Shown here: piece by piece, positions 16,817 to 25,876 of the stretch | Numbering within the stretch: position 1 is the stretch's first letter | Layout: each line of letters opens with the position of its first letter | Assembly (NCBI GenBank): GCA_902388495.1 | Contig: CABMPP010000015.1 | Location: 1-64,000, forward strand | Source of the DNA: an uncultured Bacteroides sp. | GTDB taxonomy: Bacteria; Bacteroidota; Bacteroidia; Bacteroidales; Bacteroidaceae | DNA: 64,000 nt | Reading direction: 5' to 3' | Notes under the pieces: generated by a model | The model's database searches: none | Told to the model about the DNA's origin: nothing | The model's input: the letters and a program-made list of their open reading frames with translations, nothing else | Program-made: the position numbers and the translations under genes

Positions 16817-17116
16817 ATGGAAGTAAGAATTCAATCGATTCACTTTGACGCGTCAGAGCAATTGCAAGCTTTTGTTCAGAAAAAGGTTGCTAAGTTGGAG
16901 AAATATTACGACGATATAAAGAAAGTAGAGGTGTCATTAAAGGTGGTGAAGCCAGAAACAGCCGAAAATAAAGAAGCCGGAGTGAAAATATTGGTTCCCA
17001 ACGGTGAATTTTATGCTAATAAGGTTTGTGATTCGTTTGAAGAAGCTGTCGATTTATGCGTGGAAGCTTTGGAAAAACAGCTGGTTAAGTACAAGGAAAA
17101 ACAACGGAGCAAATAA
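16817..17116 (+). CDS. hpf: Ribosome hibernation-promoting factor / RaiA-like translation inhibitor
   Basis: The 99-residue protein starts MEVRIQSIHFDASEQLQAF and has the beta-alpha-beta-beta-beta-alpha pattern of short HPF/YfiA proteins that bind the 30S decoding region during stasis. Its length corresponds to the short form, without the C-terminal dimerisation domain of long HPF. It follows the Xer gene by 18 bp and precedes the tRNA-tuf unit. A perfect AAGGAGG precedes it. Confidence 0.93.
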   Translation: MEVRIQSIHFDASEQLQAFVQKKVAKLEKYYDDIKKVEVSLKVVKPETAENKEAGVKILVPNGEFYANKVCDSFEEAVDLCVEALEKQLVKYKEKQRSK

Positions 17117-17130
17117 AATCTCGCTAAAAA

Positions 17131-17161
17131 TTTGCGGGTAAAAAATAAATGCCTAAATTTG
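17131..17161 (+). promoter_or_regulatory. Promoter of the tRNA-tuf unit
   Basis: TTTG (17131-17134), 19-bp spacer, TAAATTTG (17154-17161) matches the Bacteroides consensus. It lies about 49 bp before the first tRNA and probably drives the three tRNAs and tuf. Confidence 0.75.
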
Positions 17162-17209
17162 CAGCCGTTTCGCTCGCGATAGAACGTTACGGTTGCATTT
17201 TTTAAGCCT

Positions 17210-17283
17210 GCCTCTTTAGCTCAGTTGGCCAGAGCACGTGATTTGTAATCTCGGGGTCGTTGGTTCGAATCCGACAAGAGGCT
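17210..17283 (+). tRNA. tRNA-Thr(TGT)
   Basis: A 74-nt cloverleaf: acceptor GCCTCTT/AAGAGGC, D-arm GCTC..GAGC, anticodon loop TTTGTAA giving TGT, and T-arm GTTGG-TTCGAAT-CCGAC. The anticodon stem CGTGA/TCTCG has a T-T mismatch at its middle pair. CCA is not encoded. Confidence 0.97.
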
Positions 17284-17367
17284 CGAAGAAAAAAGAAGAA
17301 GATTGTTCAAGGTAAGTTCACTTTGCAACAGTCGGTAAGGAAAAAAGAGTTCTTTATATTAATGCAT

Positions 17368-17450
17368 GGGCAAATACCAGAGTGGCCAAATGGGGCAGAC
17401 TGTAAATCTGCTGGCTTACGCCTTCGGTGGTTCGAATCCATCTTTGCCCA
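17368..17450 (+). tRNA. tRNA-Tyr(GTA)
   Basis: An 83-nt class II tRNA: acceptor GGGCAAA/TTTGCCC, anticodon loop CTGTAAA giving GTA, a long variable arm (GCTGGCTTACGCC), and T-arm with GGTTCGAATCC. CCA is not encoded. Confidence 0.97.
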
Positions 17451-17467
17451 CAACTCTTATTCTCCTT

Positions 17468-17539
<72 letters not shown>

Positions 17540-17589
17540 CATAAAGATGTAAATGCTGATTATTAATCAAATAAATAACAAGTAAAGCT

Positions 17590-18774
17590 ATGGCTAAAGA
17601 GAAATTTGAACGTACCAAACCGCACGTAAACATTGGTACAATCGGTCACGTAGACCACGGTAAGACAACGTTGACAGCTGCTATCACTACAGTGTTGGCA
17701 AAAAAAGGTCTTTCAGAATTGCGTTCTTTCGATTCTATCGACAACGCTCCTGAAGAAAAAGAAAGAGGTATTACTATCAATACTTCACACGTTGAGTACG
17801 AAACAGCTAACCGTCACTACGCACACGTTGACTGTCCGGGACACGCCGACTACGTAAAGAACATGGTAACTGGTGCTGCTCAGATGGACGGTGCTATCAT
17901 CGTAGTTGCTGCAACTGATGGTCCGATGCCTCAGACTCGCGAACACATCCTGTTGGCTCGTCAGGTAAACGTACCGAGACTGGTTGTATTTATGAACAAG
18001 TGCGACATGGTAGACGATCCTGAAATGTTGGAACTCGTTGAAATGGAAATGCGTGAGTTGCTTTCAGCTTACGAATTCGATGGCGACAACACTCCTTTCA
18101 TCCAGGGTTCTGCTCTTGGTGCATTGAATGGCGTTGAAAAGTGGGAAGAAAAAGTTCTGGAACTGATGGATGCAGTTGATAACTGGATTCCGCTGCCTCC
18201 GCGTGACGTTGATAAACCGTTCTTGATGCCGGTTGAAGACGTATTCTCAATCACAGGTCGTGGTACTGTAGCTACTGGTCGTATCGAAGCTGGTATTATC
18301 CATGTAGGTGATGAAGTTGAAATCCTTGGTTTGGGTGAAGATAAGAAGTCAGTTGTAACTGGCGTTGAAATGTTCCGTAAACTGTTGGATCAAGGTGAAG
18401 CTGGTGACAACGTAGGTCTGTTGCTCCGTGGTATCGACAAGAACGAAATCAAACGTGGTATGGTTCTTTGTAAGCCGGGTCAGATTAAGCCTCACTCTAA
18501 ATTCAAAGCTTCTATCTATGTTTTGAAGAAAGAAGAAGGTGGTCGTCACACTCCGTTCCACAATAAATATCGTCCTCAGTTCTATCTGCGTACTATGGAC
18601 TGTACAGGTGAAATCACTCTTCCGGAAGGAACTGAAATGGTAATGCCTGGTGATAACGTAGAAATCAACGTAGAACTGATCTATCCGGTAGCTTTGAACG
18701 TAGGTTTGCGTTTCGCTATCCGCGAAGGTGGTCGTACAGTAGGTTCTGGTCAGATTACTGAAATTCTTGACTAA
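17590..18774 (+). CDS. tuf: Translation elongation factor Tu
   Basis: The 394-residue GTPase delivers aminoacyl-tRNA to the ribosomal A site. Seen motifs: G1 GHVDHGKT (residues 19-26), G2 region [14 protein letters not shown]3 DCPGHADY, G4 NKCD and the GSALGAL segment; domains 2 and 3 complete it. Its place after three tRNAs and before tRNA-Trp-secE, rather than after fusA, is notable compared with E. coli. The low-rare-codon, GGT/GCT-rich usage fits very high expression. Confidence 0.99.
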   Translation: MAKEKFERTKPHVNIGTIGHVDHGKTTLTAAITTVLAKKGLSELRSFDSIDNAPEEKERGITINTSHVEYETANRHYAHVDCPGHADYVKNMVTGAAQMDGAIIVVAATDGPMPQTREHILLARQVNVPRLVVFMNKCDMVDDPEMLELVEMEMRELLSAYEFDGDNTPFIQGSALGALNGVEKWEEKVLELMDAVDNWIPLPPRDVDKPFLMPVEDVFSITGRGTVATGRIEAGIIHVGDEVEILGLGEDKKSVVTGVEMFRKLLDQGEAGDNVGLLLRGIDKNEIKRGMVLCKPGQIKPHSKFKASIYVLKKEEGGRHTPFHNKYRPQFYLRTMDCTGEITLPEGTEMVMPGDNVEINVELIYPVALNVGLRFAIREGGRTVGSGQITEILD

Positions 18775-18790
18775 TAACCATTAATATACT

Positions 18791-18822
18791 AATCAGTTCC
18801 TGGTGAATGCTGGGAACTGATT
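18791..18822 (+). terminator. Hairpin after tuf
   Basis: AATCAGTTCC (18791-18800) and its exact reverse complement (18813-18822) form a 10-bp stem with a 12-nt loop. No T-run follows, so it is either a weak terminator or a processing signal between tuf and tRNA-Trp, which starts 8 nt later. Confidence 0.55.
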
Positions 18823-18830
18823 ATGTTCAC

Positions 18831-18903
18831 ACGGGAGTAGCTCAGTTGGTAGAGCACCGGTCTCCAAAACCGGGTGTCGGGAGTTCGAGCCTCTCCTCCC
18901 GTG
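18831..18903 (+). tRNA. tRNA-Trp(CCA)
   Basis: A 73-nt cloverleaf: acceptor ACGGGAG/CTCCCGT, anticodon arm CCGGT-CTCCAAA-ACCGG giving CCA, and T-arm GGGAG-TTCGAGC-CTCTC (G·T pairs included). It lies 14 nt before the secE ATG, as in many bacteria where tRNA-Trp precedes secE. Confidence 0.97.
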
Positions 18904-18917
18904 CTAATATTTTTGAA

Positions 18918-19106
18918 ATGAAGAAGATTGTAGCTTATTTTAAAGAAACTTACGACGAACTTGTTCATAAAGTGTCGTGGCCTACGTATTCTGAACTTAC
19001 TAACAGTGCAGTAGTTGTTTTATATGCTTCCCTGCTCATTGCATTGGTAGTATTTGCGATGGACTTCTGTTTCCAACACGTAATGGAGTTTGTTTATCCA
19101 CATTAA
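18918..19106 (+). CDS. secE: Preprotein translocase subunit SecE
   Basis: The 62-residue protein has the amphipathic N-terminal helix (YFKETYDELVHKVSWPTYSEL, with the conserved VxWP) followed by a single transmembrane helix (AVVVLYASLLIALVVFAMDF). It is the single-helix SecE form that clamps SecY in the translocon. The start MKKIVAYF was chosen after the tRNA-Trp gene; an open frame upstream reads through the tRNA and is spurious. nusG follows after 15 bp. Confidence 0.95.
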   Translation: MKKIVAYFKETYDELVHKVSWPTYSELTNSAVVVLYASLLIALVVFAMDFCFQHVMEFVYPH

Positions 19107-19121
19107 AAAAGTAAGGAGAAA

Positions 19122-19664
19122 ATGTCTGAGATTGAAAAGAAGTGGTACGTTCTGCGTGCTATTAGCGGAAAAGAAGCTAAGGTAAAGGAGTACCTTGAAG
19201 CTGATATTAAAAACAGCGACCTTGGTGATTACGTGTCTCAGGTATTGATTCCTACCGAAAAGGTATATCAGGTTCGCAATGGTAAAAAAGTTGTGAAGGA
19301 GAGAAGTTATCTCCCTGGTTACGTTTTGGTGGAGGCTGCTCTGGTAGGTGAGGTCGCTCATCACCTGAGAAATACTCCTAATGTGATAGGGTTCTTGGGT
19401 GGTTCGGAGAAACCCGTTCCTCTGAGACAGTCAGAAGTGAATCGTATACTTGGTACGGTCGATGAATTGCAGGAATCAGGTGAAGACCTGAATATCCCGT
19501 ATGTAGTTGGCGAGACTGTAAAGGTGAATTACGGTCCGTTCAGTGGATTCAGTGGAATCATTGAAGAAGTGAACACCGAGAAGAAGAAACTGAAGGTTAT
19601 GGTAAAGATATTCGGACGGAAGACTCCGCTCGAATTGGGCTTTATGCAAGTTGAAAAAGAATAG
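19122..19664 (+). CDS. nusG: Transcription termination/antitermination factor NusG
   Basis: The 180-residue protein has an NGN domain (KWYVLRAISGKEAKVKEYLE, SYLPGYVLVEA) that binds RNA polymerase, and a C-terminal KOW domain (GETVKVNYGPFSGFSG, from about residue 130) that contacts Rho or S10. Length matches the family. An AAGGAG motif lies 3 nt before the ATG, stronger than for most genes here. The secE-nusG pair is followed by rplK. Confidence 0.97.
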   Translation: MSEIEKKWYVLRAISGKEAKVKEYLEADIKNSDLGDYVSQVLIPTEKVYQVRNGKKVVKERSYLPGYVLVEAALVGEVAHHLRNTPNVIGFLGGSEKPVPLRQSEVNRILGTVDELQESGEDLNIPYVVGETVKVNYGPFSGFSGIIEEVNTEKKKLKVMVKIFGRKTPLELGFMQVEKE

Positions 19665-19721
19665 TACAGGTGTTACGCTGTAGTATTCTTCATTAATGTT
19701 TATATATAAATCAATTAGAAA

Positions 19722-20165
19722 ATGGCTAAAGAAGTTGCTGGACTAATCAAATTACAGATTAAAGGAGGCGCGGCAAACCCATCACCTCCCGTTGGACCTG
19801 CATTAGGTTCTAAGGGAATCAACATCATGGAGTTTTGCAAGCAATTCAACGCCAGAACCCAAGACAAGGCAGGTAAGATTTTGCCTGTTATCATTACTTA
19901 CTACGCAGATAAGTCTTTCGATTTTGTAATCAAGACTCCTCCCGTTGCTATTCAATTGCTTGAAGTAGCTAAGGTAAAGAGTGGTTCTGCTGAGCCTAAC
20001 CGTAAGAAAGTTGCCGAGCTTACTTGGGAGCAGATTCGTACGATTGCTCAGGACAAAATGGTTGACTTAAACTGTTTTACTGTGGATGCTGCCATGAGAA
20101 TGGTTGCTGGTACAGCTAGAAGTATGGGTATCGCTGTAAAAGGGGAGTTCCCGGTTAATAACTAA
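19722..20165 (+). CDS. rplK: 50S ribosomal protein L11 (uL11)
   Basis: The 147-residue protein has the conserved N-terminal [19 protein letters not shown] and a C-terminal 23S-binding domain. It forms the GTPase-associated centre stalk base with L10 and L12, and is the thiostrepton-site protein. It starts 57 bp after nusG and precedes rplA by 15 bp in the standard L11 operon. Confidence 0.98.
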   Translation: MAKEVAGLIKLQIKGGAANPSPPVGPALGSKGINIMEFCKQFNARTQDKAGKILPVIITYYADKSFDFVIKTPPVAIQLLEVAKVKSGSAEPNRKKVAELTWEQIRTIAQDKMVDLNCFTVDAAMRMVAGTARSMGIAVKGEFPVNN

Positions 20166-20180
20166 TAAACTTCAATTAGA

Positions 20181-20879
20181 ATGAGTAAACTGACAAAAAA
20201 TCAAAAGTTGGCTGCAGAAAAAATTGAAGCAGGGAAAGCATACTCTCTCAAGGAAGCTGCTACATTGGTAAAAGAAATCTCTTATACCAAGTTTGACGCT
20301 TCTCTGGATATAGACGTACGTTTGGGCGTAGACCCGCGTAAGGCTAACCAGATGGTGAGAGGTGTTGTATCACTTCCTCACGGTACTGGTAAAGTTGTAC
20401 GCGTTCTGGTGCTTTGTACACCGGATGCTGAAGCTGCTGCAAAAGAAGCCGGAGCTGACTATGTTGGTCTTGACGAATATATTGAAAAGATCAAAGGTGG
20501 ATGGACTGATATTGATGTAATCATCACTATGCCGTCTATCATGGGTAAGATTGGTGCACTCGGTCGTGTGCTCGGTCCTCGTGGATTGATGCCTAACCCG
20601 AAGAGTGGCACTGTAACTATGGATGTTGCTAAAGCTGTTAGAGAAGTAAAACAAGGCAAGATTGACTTTAAAGTTGATAAGAGCGGTATTGTTCACACTT
20701 CTATCGGTAAAGTTTCATTTAGTGCTGATCAAATTCGCGACAATGCGAAAGAATTCATCTCTACTTTGAATAAATTGAAACCGACTGCAGCCAAGGGTAC
20801 ATATATTAAGAGTATTTATCTTTCTAGCACGATGAGTGCGGGCATCAAGATTGACCCGAAAACAGTAGAAGAAATCTAA
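20181..20879 (+). CDS. rplA: 50S ribosomal protein L1 (uL1)
   Basis: The 232-residue protein forms the mobile L1 stalk at the E site. Seen: [20 protein letters not shown], the [14 protein letters not shown] signature and [14 protein letters not shown]. In E. coli L1 represses its own operon by binding the leader mRNA; a matching site was not identified here. Fifteen bp separate it from rplJ. Confidence 0.98.
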   Translation: MSKLTKNQKLAAEKIEAGKAYSLKEAATLVKEISYTKFDASLDIDVRLGVDPRKANQMVRGVVSLPHGTGKVVRVLVLCTPDAEAAAKEAGADYVGLDEYIEKIKGGWTDIDVIITMPSIMGKIGALGRVLGPRGLMPNPKSGTVTMDVAKAVREVKQGKIDFKVDKSGIVHTSIGKVSFSADQIRDNAKEFISTLNKLKPTAAKGTYIKSIYLSSTMSAGIKIDPKTVEEI

Positions 20880-20894
20880 TAAAACGGAGTAATA

Positions 20895-21416
20895 ATGAGA
20901 AAGGAAGATAAAAGTACGATTATTGAGCAGCTTGCTGCTACAGTGAAGGAATACGGTCACTTCTATTTGGTTGATACCACTGCTATGGACGCTGCTGCAA
21001 CAAGCGCGTTGAGAAGAGAATGTTTCAAGTCTGACATCAAATTGATGGTAGTAAAGAATACATTGCTTCACAAAGCATTGGAGAGCCTGGAAGAGGATTA
21101 TTCTCCGCTTTATGGCACTTTGAAAGGCACCACAGCCGTAATGTTTAGCAATGTTGCTAACGCTCCGGCAAAGCTGATCAAGGACAAGTCTAAAAACGGT
21201 ATTCCCGGACTGAAAGCTGCGTATGCAGAAGAAAGCTTCTATGTTGGTGCTGACCAGTTGGATGCTCTCGTAAGTATCAAGAGTAAGAATGAAGTTATTG
21301 CCGATATCATTGCCTTGCTGCAGTCACCGGCCAAGAATGTTATTTCTGCTCTGCAATCAGGTGGTAACACCCTCCACGGAGTTCTCAAAACTCTTGGTGA
21401 ACGTCCCGAAGCGTAA
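20895..21416 (+). CDS. rplJ: 50S ribosomal protein L10 (uL10)
   Basis: The 173-residue protein anchors L7/L12 dimers to the stalk base. It begins MRKEDKSTIIEQL, shows the typical FYLVDTTAMDAAATSALRREC start of the rRNA-binding domain and VVKNTLLHKALE, and ends in an Ala/Leu helix for L12 binding. Standard length. rplL follows after 59 bp. Confidence 0.97.
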   Translation: MRKEDKSTIIEQLAATVKEYGHFYLVDTTAMDAAATSALRRECFKSDIKLMVVKNTLLHKALESLEEDYSPLYGTLKGTTAVMFSNVANAPAKLIKDKSKNGIPGLKAAYAEESFYVGADQLDALVSIKSKNEVIADIIALLQSPAKNVISALQSGGNTLHGVLKTLGERPEA

Positions 21417-21475
21417 TTTTCGGAAAAAATTATAATCAATTTATTTAGTATTTAAACAATTAAAATCATACAAAA

Positions 21476-21850
21476 ATGGCAGATTTGAAAGCTTTTGCAG
21501 AACAATTAGTTAACTTGACAGTAAAAGAAGTTAATGAACTTGCAACTATCCTTAAAGAAGAATACGGTATTGAACCTGCTGCTGCAGCTGTAGCTGTTGC
21601 TGCTGGTCCTGCAGCTGGTGCTGCTGCCGCAGAAGAAAAAACTTCTTTCGACGTAGTATTGAAGAGCGCTGGTGCAGCTAAACTTCAGGTTGTTAAGGCC
21701 GTTAAGGAAGCTTGTGGTCTTGGTTTGAAAGAAGCTAAGGACATGGTAGACGGTGCTCCTAGTGTAGTAAAAGAAGGTTTGGCTAAAGACGAAGCAGAAT
21801 CATTGAAGAAAACATTGGAAGAAGCTGGAGCTGAAGTTGAACTTAAATAA
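21476..21850 (+). CDS. rplL: 50S ribosomal protein L7/L12 (bL12)
   Basis: The 124-residue acidic stalk protein has an N-terminal dimerisation domain, an Ala/Val/Gly hinge (about residues 34-53) and the C-terminal factor-binding domain ([31 protein letters not shown]). It recruits EF-Tu, EF-G, IF2 and release factors. A terminator-like hairpin separates it from rpoB. Confidence 0.98.
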   Translation: MADLKAFAEQLVNLTVKEVNELATILKEEYGIEPAAAAVAVAAGPAAGAAAAEEKTSFDVVLKSAGAAKLQVVKAVKEACGLGLKEAKDMVDGAPSVVKEGLAKDEAESLKKTLEEAGAEVELK

Positions 21851-21875
21851 CATTAGCCTGGTAATCAGGTAATTC

Positions 21876-21913
21876 GGTTAGGAATCCTTCGCAAGAGGAT
21901 TCTTAACCTTTTT
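21876..21913 (+). terminator. Attenuator-like terminator between rplL and rpoB
   Basis: GGTTAGGAATCCT and AGGATTCTTAACC pair over 13 bp with one G·T wobble around a TCGCAAG loop and are followed by TTTTT. The position matches the partial terminator known between rplJL and rpoBC in E. coli, which sets stalk-protein versus polymerase dosage; that this one is partial is inference. Confidence 0.8.
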
Positions 21914-21954
21914 GTGTATATATTTCAAATTAAGTTCTCCAAATTCATTCACAG

Positions 21955-24900
21955 ATGTCTTCAAATACTGTAAATCAAAGAGTTAATTTTGCTTCGACTA
22001 AGAATCCGCTTGAATATCCGGATTTCCTGGAAGTACAATTGAAGTCATTCAAAGACTTTTTACAACTGGATACCCCACCCGAGAAACGTAGAAACGAGGG
22101 GTTGTATAAAGTATTTGCTGAAAACTTCCCCATTGCCGATACAAGAAACAATTTTGTTCTTGAGTTTTTGGACTACTATATTGATCCGCCGCGCTATACC
22201 ATCGATGAATGTATAGAGCGAGGGCTTACATATAGCGTGCCTTTGAAGGCAAAATTGAAGTTATATTGTACCGATCCCGACCACGAAGATTTTGATACCG
22301 TCATCCAGGATGTATTCTTGGGACCTATCCCTTACATGACGGACAAGGCGACTTTCGTCATTAACGGTGCAGAGCGTGTGGTTGTTTCCCAGCTTCACCG
22401 TTCACCGGGTGTATTCTTTGGACAAAGCGTACACGCCAACGGTACCAAATTGTATTCAGCCCGTATTATCCCGTTCAAGGGGTCATGGATTGAATTTGCT
22501 ACCGACATCAACAACGTCATGTATGCGTACATTGACCGTAAGAAGAAGTTGCCCGTTACCACTTTGCTGAGAGCTATCGGCTTTGAGAATGACAAGGATA
22601 TTCTCGAAATCTTTAACTTGGCGGAAGACGTGAAGGTGAACAAGACCAATCTCAAGAAGATTGTGGGACGTAAGTTGGCCGCACGTGTATTGAAAACATG
22701 GATTGAGGATTTTGTAGACGAAGATACCGGTGAAGTTGTTTCCATCGAGCGTAACGAAGTCGTTATCGACCGTGAAACGGTGATTGAACCGGAACATGTT
22801 GACGTTATATTAGAGTCGGGCGTTCAGAACATCCTTGTACACAAGGAAGAGCCGAACCAGTCTGACTACTCCATTATATATAATACGCTGCAGAAGGACC
22901 CGAGTAACTCGGAAAAAGAAGCTGTGCTTTACATCTACCGTCAGTTGCGTAATGCAGACCCTGCCGATGATGCCAGTGCACGCGAGGTTATCAACAACCT
23001 GTTCTTCTCAGAAAAGAGATATGACTTGGGTGATGTAGGTCGTTACCGTATCAACAAGAAGTTGAATCTGACGACCGACATGGATGTACGTGTCCTCACC
23101 AAGGAAGATATTATCGAGATCATCAAATACCTCATCGAGTTGATTAACTCGAAAGCAGATGTGGACGATATCGACCACTTGAGCAACCGTCGTGTACGTA
23201 CCGTAGGCGAGCAGTTGTCCAATCAATTTGCTATCGGTTTGGCACGTATGTCGCGTACCATCCGTGAGCGTATGAACGTTCGTGACAATGAAGTCTTCAC
23301 TCCGATTGACTTGATTAACGCAAAGACCATTTCTTCCGTTATCAACTCTTTCTTCGGAACGAACGCCTTGTCGCAATTCATGGACCAGACGAACCCGCTG
23401 GCTGAGATTACTCACAAACGCCGTATGTCGGCCCTGGGTCCTGGTGGTCTGTCACGTGAGCGTGCCGGTTTCGAGGTACGTGACGTACACTACACGCACT
23501 ACGGCCGTCTCTGTCCGATTGAAACTCCTGAAGGTCCGAACATCGGTTTGATTTCTTCACTCTGTGTGTTCGCCAAGATCAACGAACTCGGTTTCATCGA
23601 GACTCCCTACCGCAAGGTAGCAAATGGTAAGGTTGACCTTTCTGATGAAGGTTTGGTTTACCTCACAGCCGAAGAAGAAGAAGCCAAAATCATCGCTCAG
23701 GGTAATGCACCTCTGAACGACGACGGTACATTCATCCGTGATAAAGTAAAAGCCCGTCAGGATGCCGACTACCCGGTAGTTACTCCGGATGAGGTGGAAT
23801 TAATGGACGTATCTCCTCAGCAGATCGCCTCCATCGCAGCTTCTTTGATCCCGTTCCTGGAACATGATGATGCCAACCGTGCATTGATGGGATCGAACAT
23901 GATGCGCCAGGCAGTTCCTTTGTTGAAGAGTGAAGCTCCGATTGTAGGTACAGGTATCGAACGTCAGTTGGCACGCGACTCTCGTACGCAGATTACTGCC
24001 GAGGGTGATGGTGTGGTTGACTTTGTAGATGCTACGACTATCCGCATTCTGTACGACCGTACGGACGAGGAAGAGTTTGTAAGCTTTGAACCTGCACTGA
24101 AAGAATATAACATCCCTAAATGGCGTCGTACCAACCAGAACATGACGATCGACCTTCGTCCTATTTGCGAAGCAGGTCAGCGTGTTACGGCAGGTCAAAT
24201 CTTGACCGAAGGTTATTCTACCGAGGACGGAGAACTCGCTTTGGGTAAGAACCTGTTGGTGGCATACATGCCTTGGAAGGGTTATAATTACGAGGATGCT
24301 ATCGTGTTGAACGAACGCGTGGTTCGCGAAGACCTTTTGACTTCTATACACGTTGAAGAATACTCTTTGGAAGTTCGTGAAACGAAGCGTGGTATGGAAG
24401 AGTTGACTTCCGATATTCCTAACGTAAGTGAAGAAGCAACGAAAGACCTTGACGAGAATGGTATCGTTCGCGTGGGTGCCCGCATTGAACCGGGTGACAT
24501 CCTTATCGGTAAAATTACTCCGAAGGGTGAATCAGATCCCTCTCCCGAAGAGAAGTTGCTTCGTGCTATCTTTGGTGACAAGGCCGGTGATGTGAAGGAT
24601 GCTTCTTTGAAGGCTTCTCCTTCTCTGAAAGGTGTTGTCATCGGTAAGCGTTTGTTCTCTCGCGTAATCAAGACCCGCAGCTCCAAGCTGGCCGACAAGG
24701 CTCTGCTGCCGAAGATTGACGACGAGTTCGATGCCAAGATAGGCGACTTGAAGAAAATATTGATAAACAAACTGTTGAAGCTCACCGAAAACTATACTTC
24801 TGAAGGCGTGAAGGACTATATGGGTGCTGACATCATCTCTAAGGGTGCCAAGTTTTCAGCTTCCGATTTCAGTGACCTGGACTTCACCGCCGTACAGTTG

Positions 24901-25767
24901 AGTAACTGGACGAAGGATGAACACACGAATGGTCTGATCCGTGCTTTGGTGATGAACTTCATCAAGAAATACAAGGAACTTGATGCCGAGTTGAAGCGCA
25001 AGAAATTTGCGATCACGATCGGTGACGAGTTGCCCGCCGGAATCATCCAGATGGCTAAGGTTTATATCGCCAAGAAGCGTAAGATCGGTGTTGGTGATAA
25101 GATGGCCGGTCGTCACGGTAACAAGGGTATTGTTTCCCGCGTTGTACGCCAGGAAGACATGCCGTTCCTTGCCGATGGTACTCCGGTAGATATCGTATTG
25201 AATCCGCTGGGTGTGCCTTCTCGTATGAACATCGGTCAGATATTCGAGGCTGTTCTGGGGCGTGCCGGGAAGAAGTTGGGCGTGAAGTTTGCGACTCCTA
25301 TCTTCGACGGTGCATCGCTGGATGACCTGAACGAATGGACAGACAAGGCAGGACTGCCGCGTTATGGCAAAACAACGCTTTATGATGGTGGTACAGGTGA
25401 CGCATTCGAGCAACAAGCTACGGTGGGTGTGACATACATGTTGAAACTCGGTCACATGGTTGAAGATAAGATGCACGCACGTTCCATCGGTCCGTACTCA
25501 CTTATTACACAGCAGCCGTTGGGTGGTAAGGCTCAGTTCGGTGGTCAGCGTTTCGGAGAAATGGAAGTTTGGGCACTCGAAGCATTCGGTGCCGCACACA
25601 TCCTGCAGGAAATCCTGACAATCAAGTCTGATGACGTGGTTGGACGTTCCAAGGCTTATGAAGCAATTGTGAAGGGTGAACCGATGCCTGCTCCGGGTAT
25701 TCCTGAATCACTGAATGTATTGCTGCACGAGTTGAGAGGTTTGGGCTTGAGCATCAATCTTGAATAA
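21955..25767 (+). CDS. rpoB: DNA-directed RNA polymerase subunit beta
   Basis: The 1270-residue subunit forms half of the polymerase active-site cleft. Seen: the rifampicin-pocket segment with [19 protein letters not shown] sequence (about residues 468-500, ending in [16 protein letters not shown]), the active-site [12 protein letters not shown] segment, and the C-terminal [18 protein letters not shown]. At the residues equivalent to the main Rif-resistance positions the sequence looks wild type. rpoC follows after 109 bp that contain a hairpin and a short tandem repeat. Confidence 0.99.
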   Translation: MSSNTVNQRVNFASTKNPLEYPDFLEVQLKSFKDFLQLDTPPEKRRNEGLYKVFAENFPIADTRNNFVLEFLDYYIDPPRYTIDECIERGLTYSVPLKAKLKLYCTDPDHEDFDTVIQDVFLGPIPYMTDKATFVINGAERVVVSQLHRSPGVFFGQSVHANGTKLYSARIIPFKGSWIEFATDINNVMYAYIDRKKKLPVTTLLRAIGFENDKDILEIFNLAEDVKVNKTNLKKIVGRKLAARVLKTWIEDFVDEDTGEVVSIERNEVVIDRETVIEPEHVDVILESGVQNILVHKEEPNQSDYSIIYNTLQKDPSNSEKEAVLYIYRQLRNADPADDASAREVINNLFFSEKRYDLGDVGRYRINKKLNLTTDMDVRVLTKEDIIEIIKYLIELINSKADVDDIDHLSNRRVRTVGEQLSNQFAIGLARMSRTIRERMNVRDNEVFTPIDLINAKTISSVINSFFGTNALSQFMDQTNPLAEITHKRRMSALGPGGLSRERAGFEVRDVHYTHYGRLCPIETPEGPNIGLISSLCVFAKINELGFIETPYRKVANGKVDLSDEGLVYLTAEEEEAKIIAQGNAPLNDDGTFIRDKVKARQDADYPVVTPDEVELMDVSPQQIASIAASLIPFLEHDDANRALMGSNMMRQAVPLLKSEAPIVGTGIERQLARDSRTQITAEGDGVVDFVDATTIRILYDRTDEEEFVSFEPALKEYNIPKWRRTNQNMTIDLRPICEAGQRVTAGQILTEGYSTEDGELALGKNLLVAYMPWKGYNYEDAIVLNERVVREDLLTSIHVEEYSLEVRETKRGMEELTSDIPNVSEEATKDLDENGIVRVGARIEPGDILIGKITPKGESDPSPEEKLLRAIFGDKAGDVKDASLKASPSLKGVVIGKRLFSRVIKTRSSKLADKALLPKIDDEFDAKIGDLKKILINKLLKLTENYTSEGVKDYMGADIISKGAKFSASDFSDLDFTAVQLSNWTKDEHTNGLIRALVMNFIKKYKELDAELKRKKFAITIGDELPAGIIQMAKVYIAKKRKIGVGDKMAGRHGNKGIVSRVVRQEDMPFLADGTPVDIVLNPLGVPSRMNIGQIFEAVLGRAGKKLGVKFATPIFDGASLDDLNEWTDKAGLPRYGKTTLYDGGTGDAFEQQATVGVTYMLKLGHMVEDKMHARSIGPYSLITQQPLGGKAQFGGQRFGEMEVWALEAFGAAHILQEILTIKSDDVVGRSKAYEAIVKGEPMPAPGIPESLNVLLHELRGLGLSINLE

Positions 25768-25779
25768 TGGATAATGGAT

Positions 25780-25816
25780 AATTGAGAATGGACAATGTGT
25801 TGTCTCATTCTCAATT
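25780..25816 (+). other. Hairpin between rpoB and rpoC
   Basis: AATTGAGAATG/CATTCTCAATT and GACAA/TTGTC stack into a stem of about 16 bp with one bulged T and a TGTG loop. No T-run follows. It could be an RNA-processing or stability signal, or a remnant of a repeat; function is unknown. Confidence 0.65.
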
Positions 25817-25833
25817 TGTCAGTCTGTTTTCTA

Positions 25834-25866
25834 ATTATCAATTATCAATTGTCAATTATCAATTAT
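25834..25866. repeat. 7-bp tandem repeat upstream of rpoC
   Basis: ATTATCA is repeated 4.7 times with one variant unit (ATTGTCA), ending 10 nt before the rpoC ATG. The copy number could vary by slippage. Confidence 0.75.
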
Positions 25867-25876
25867 ATATAAAAGT

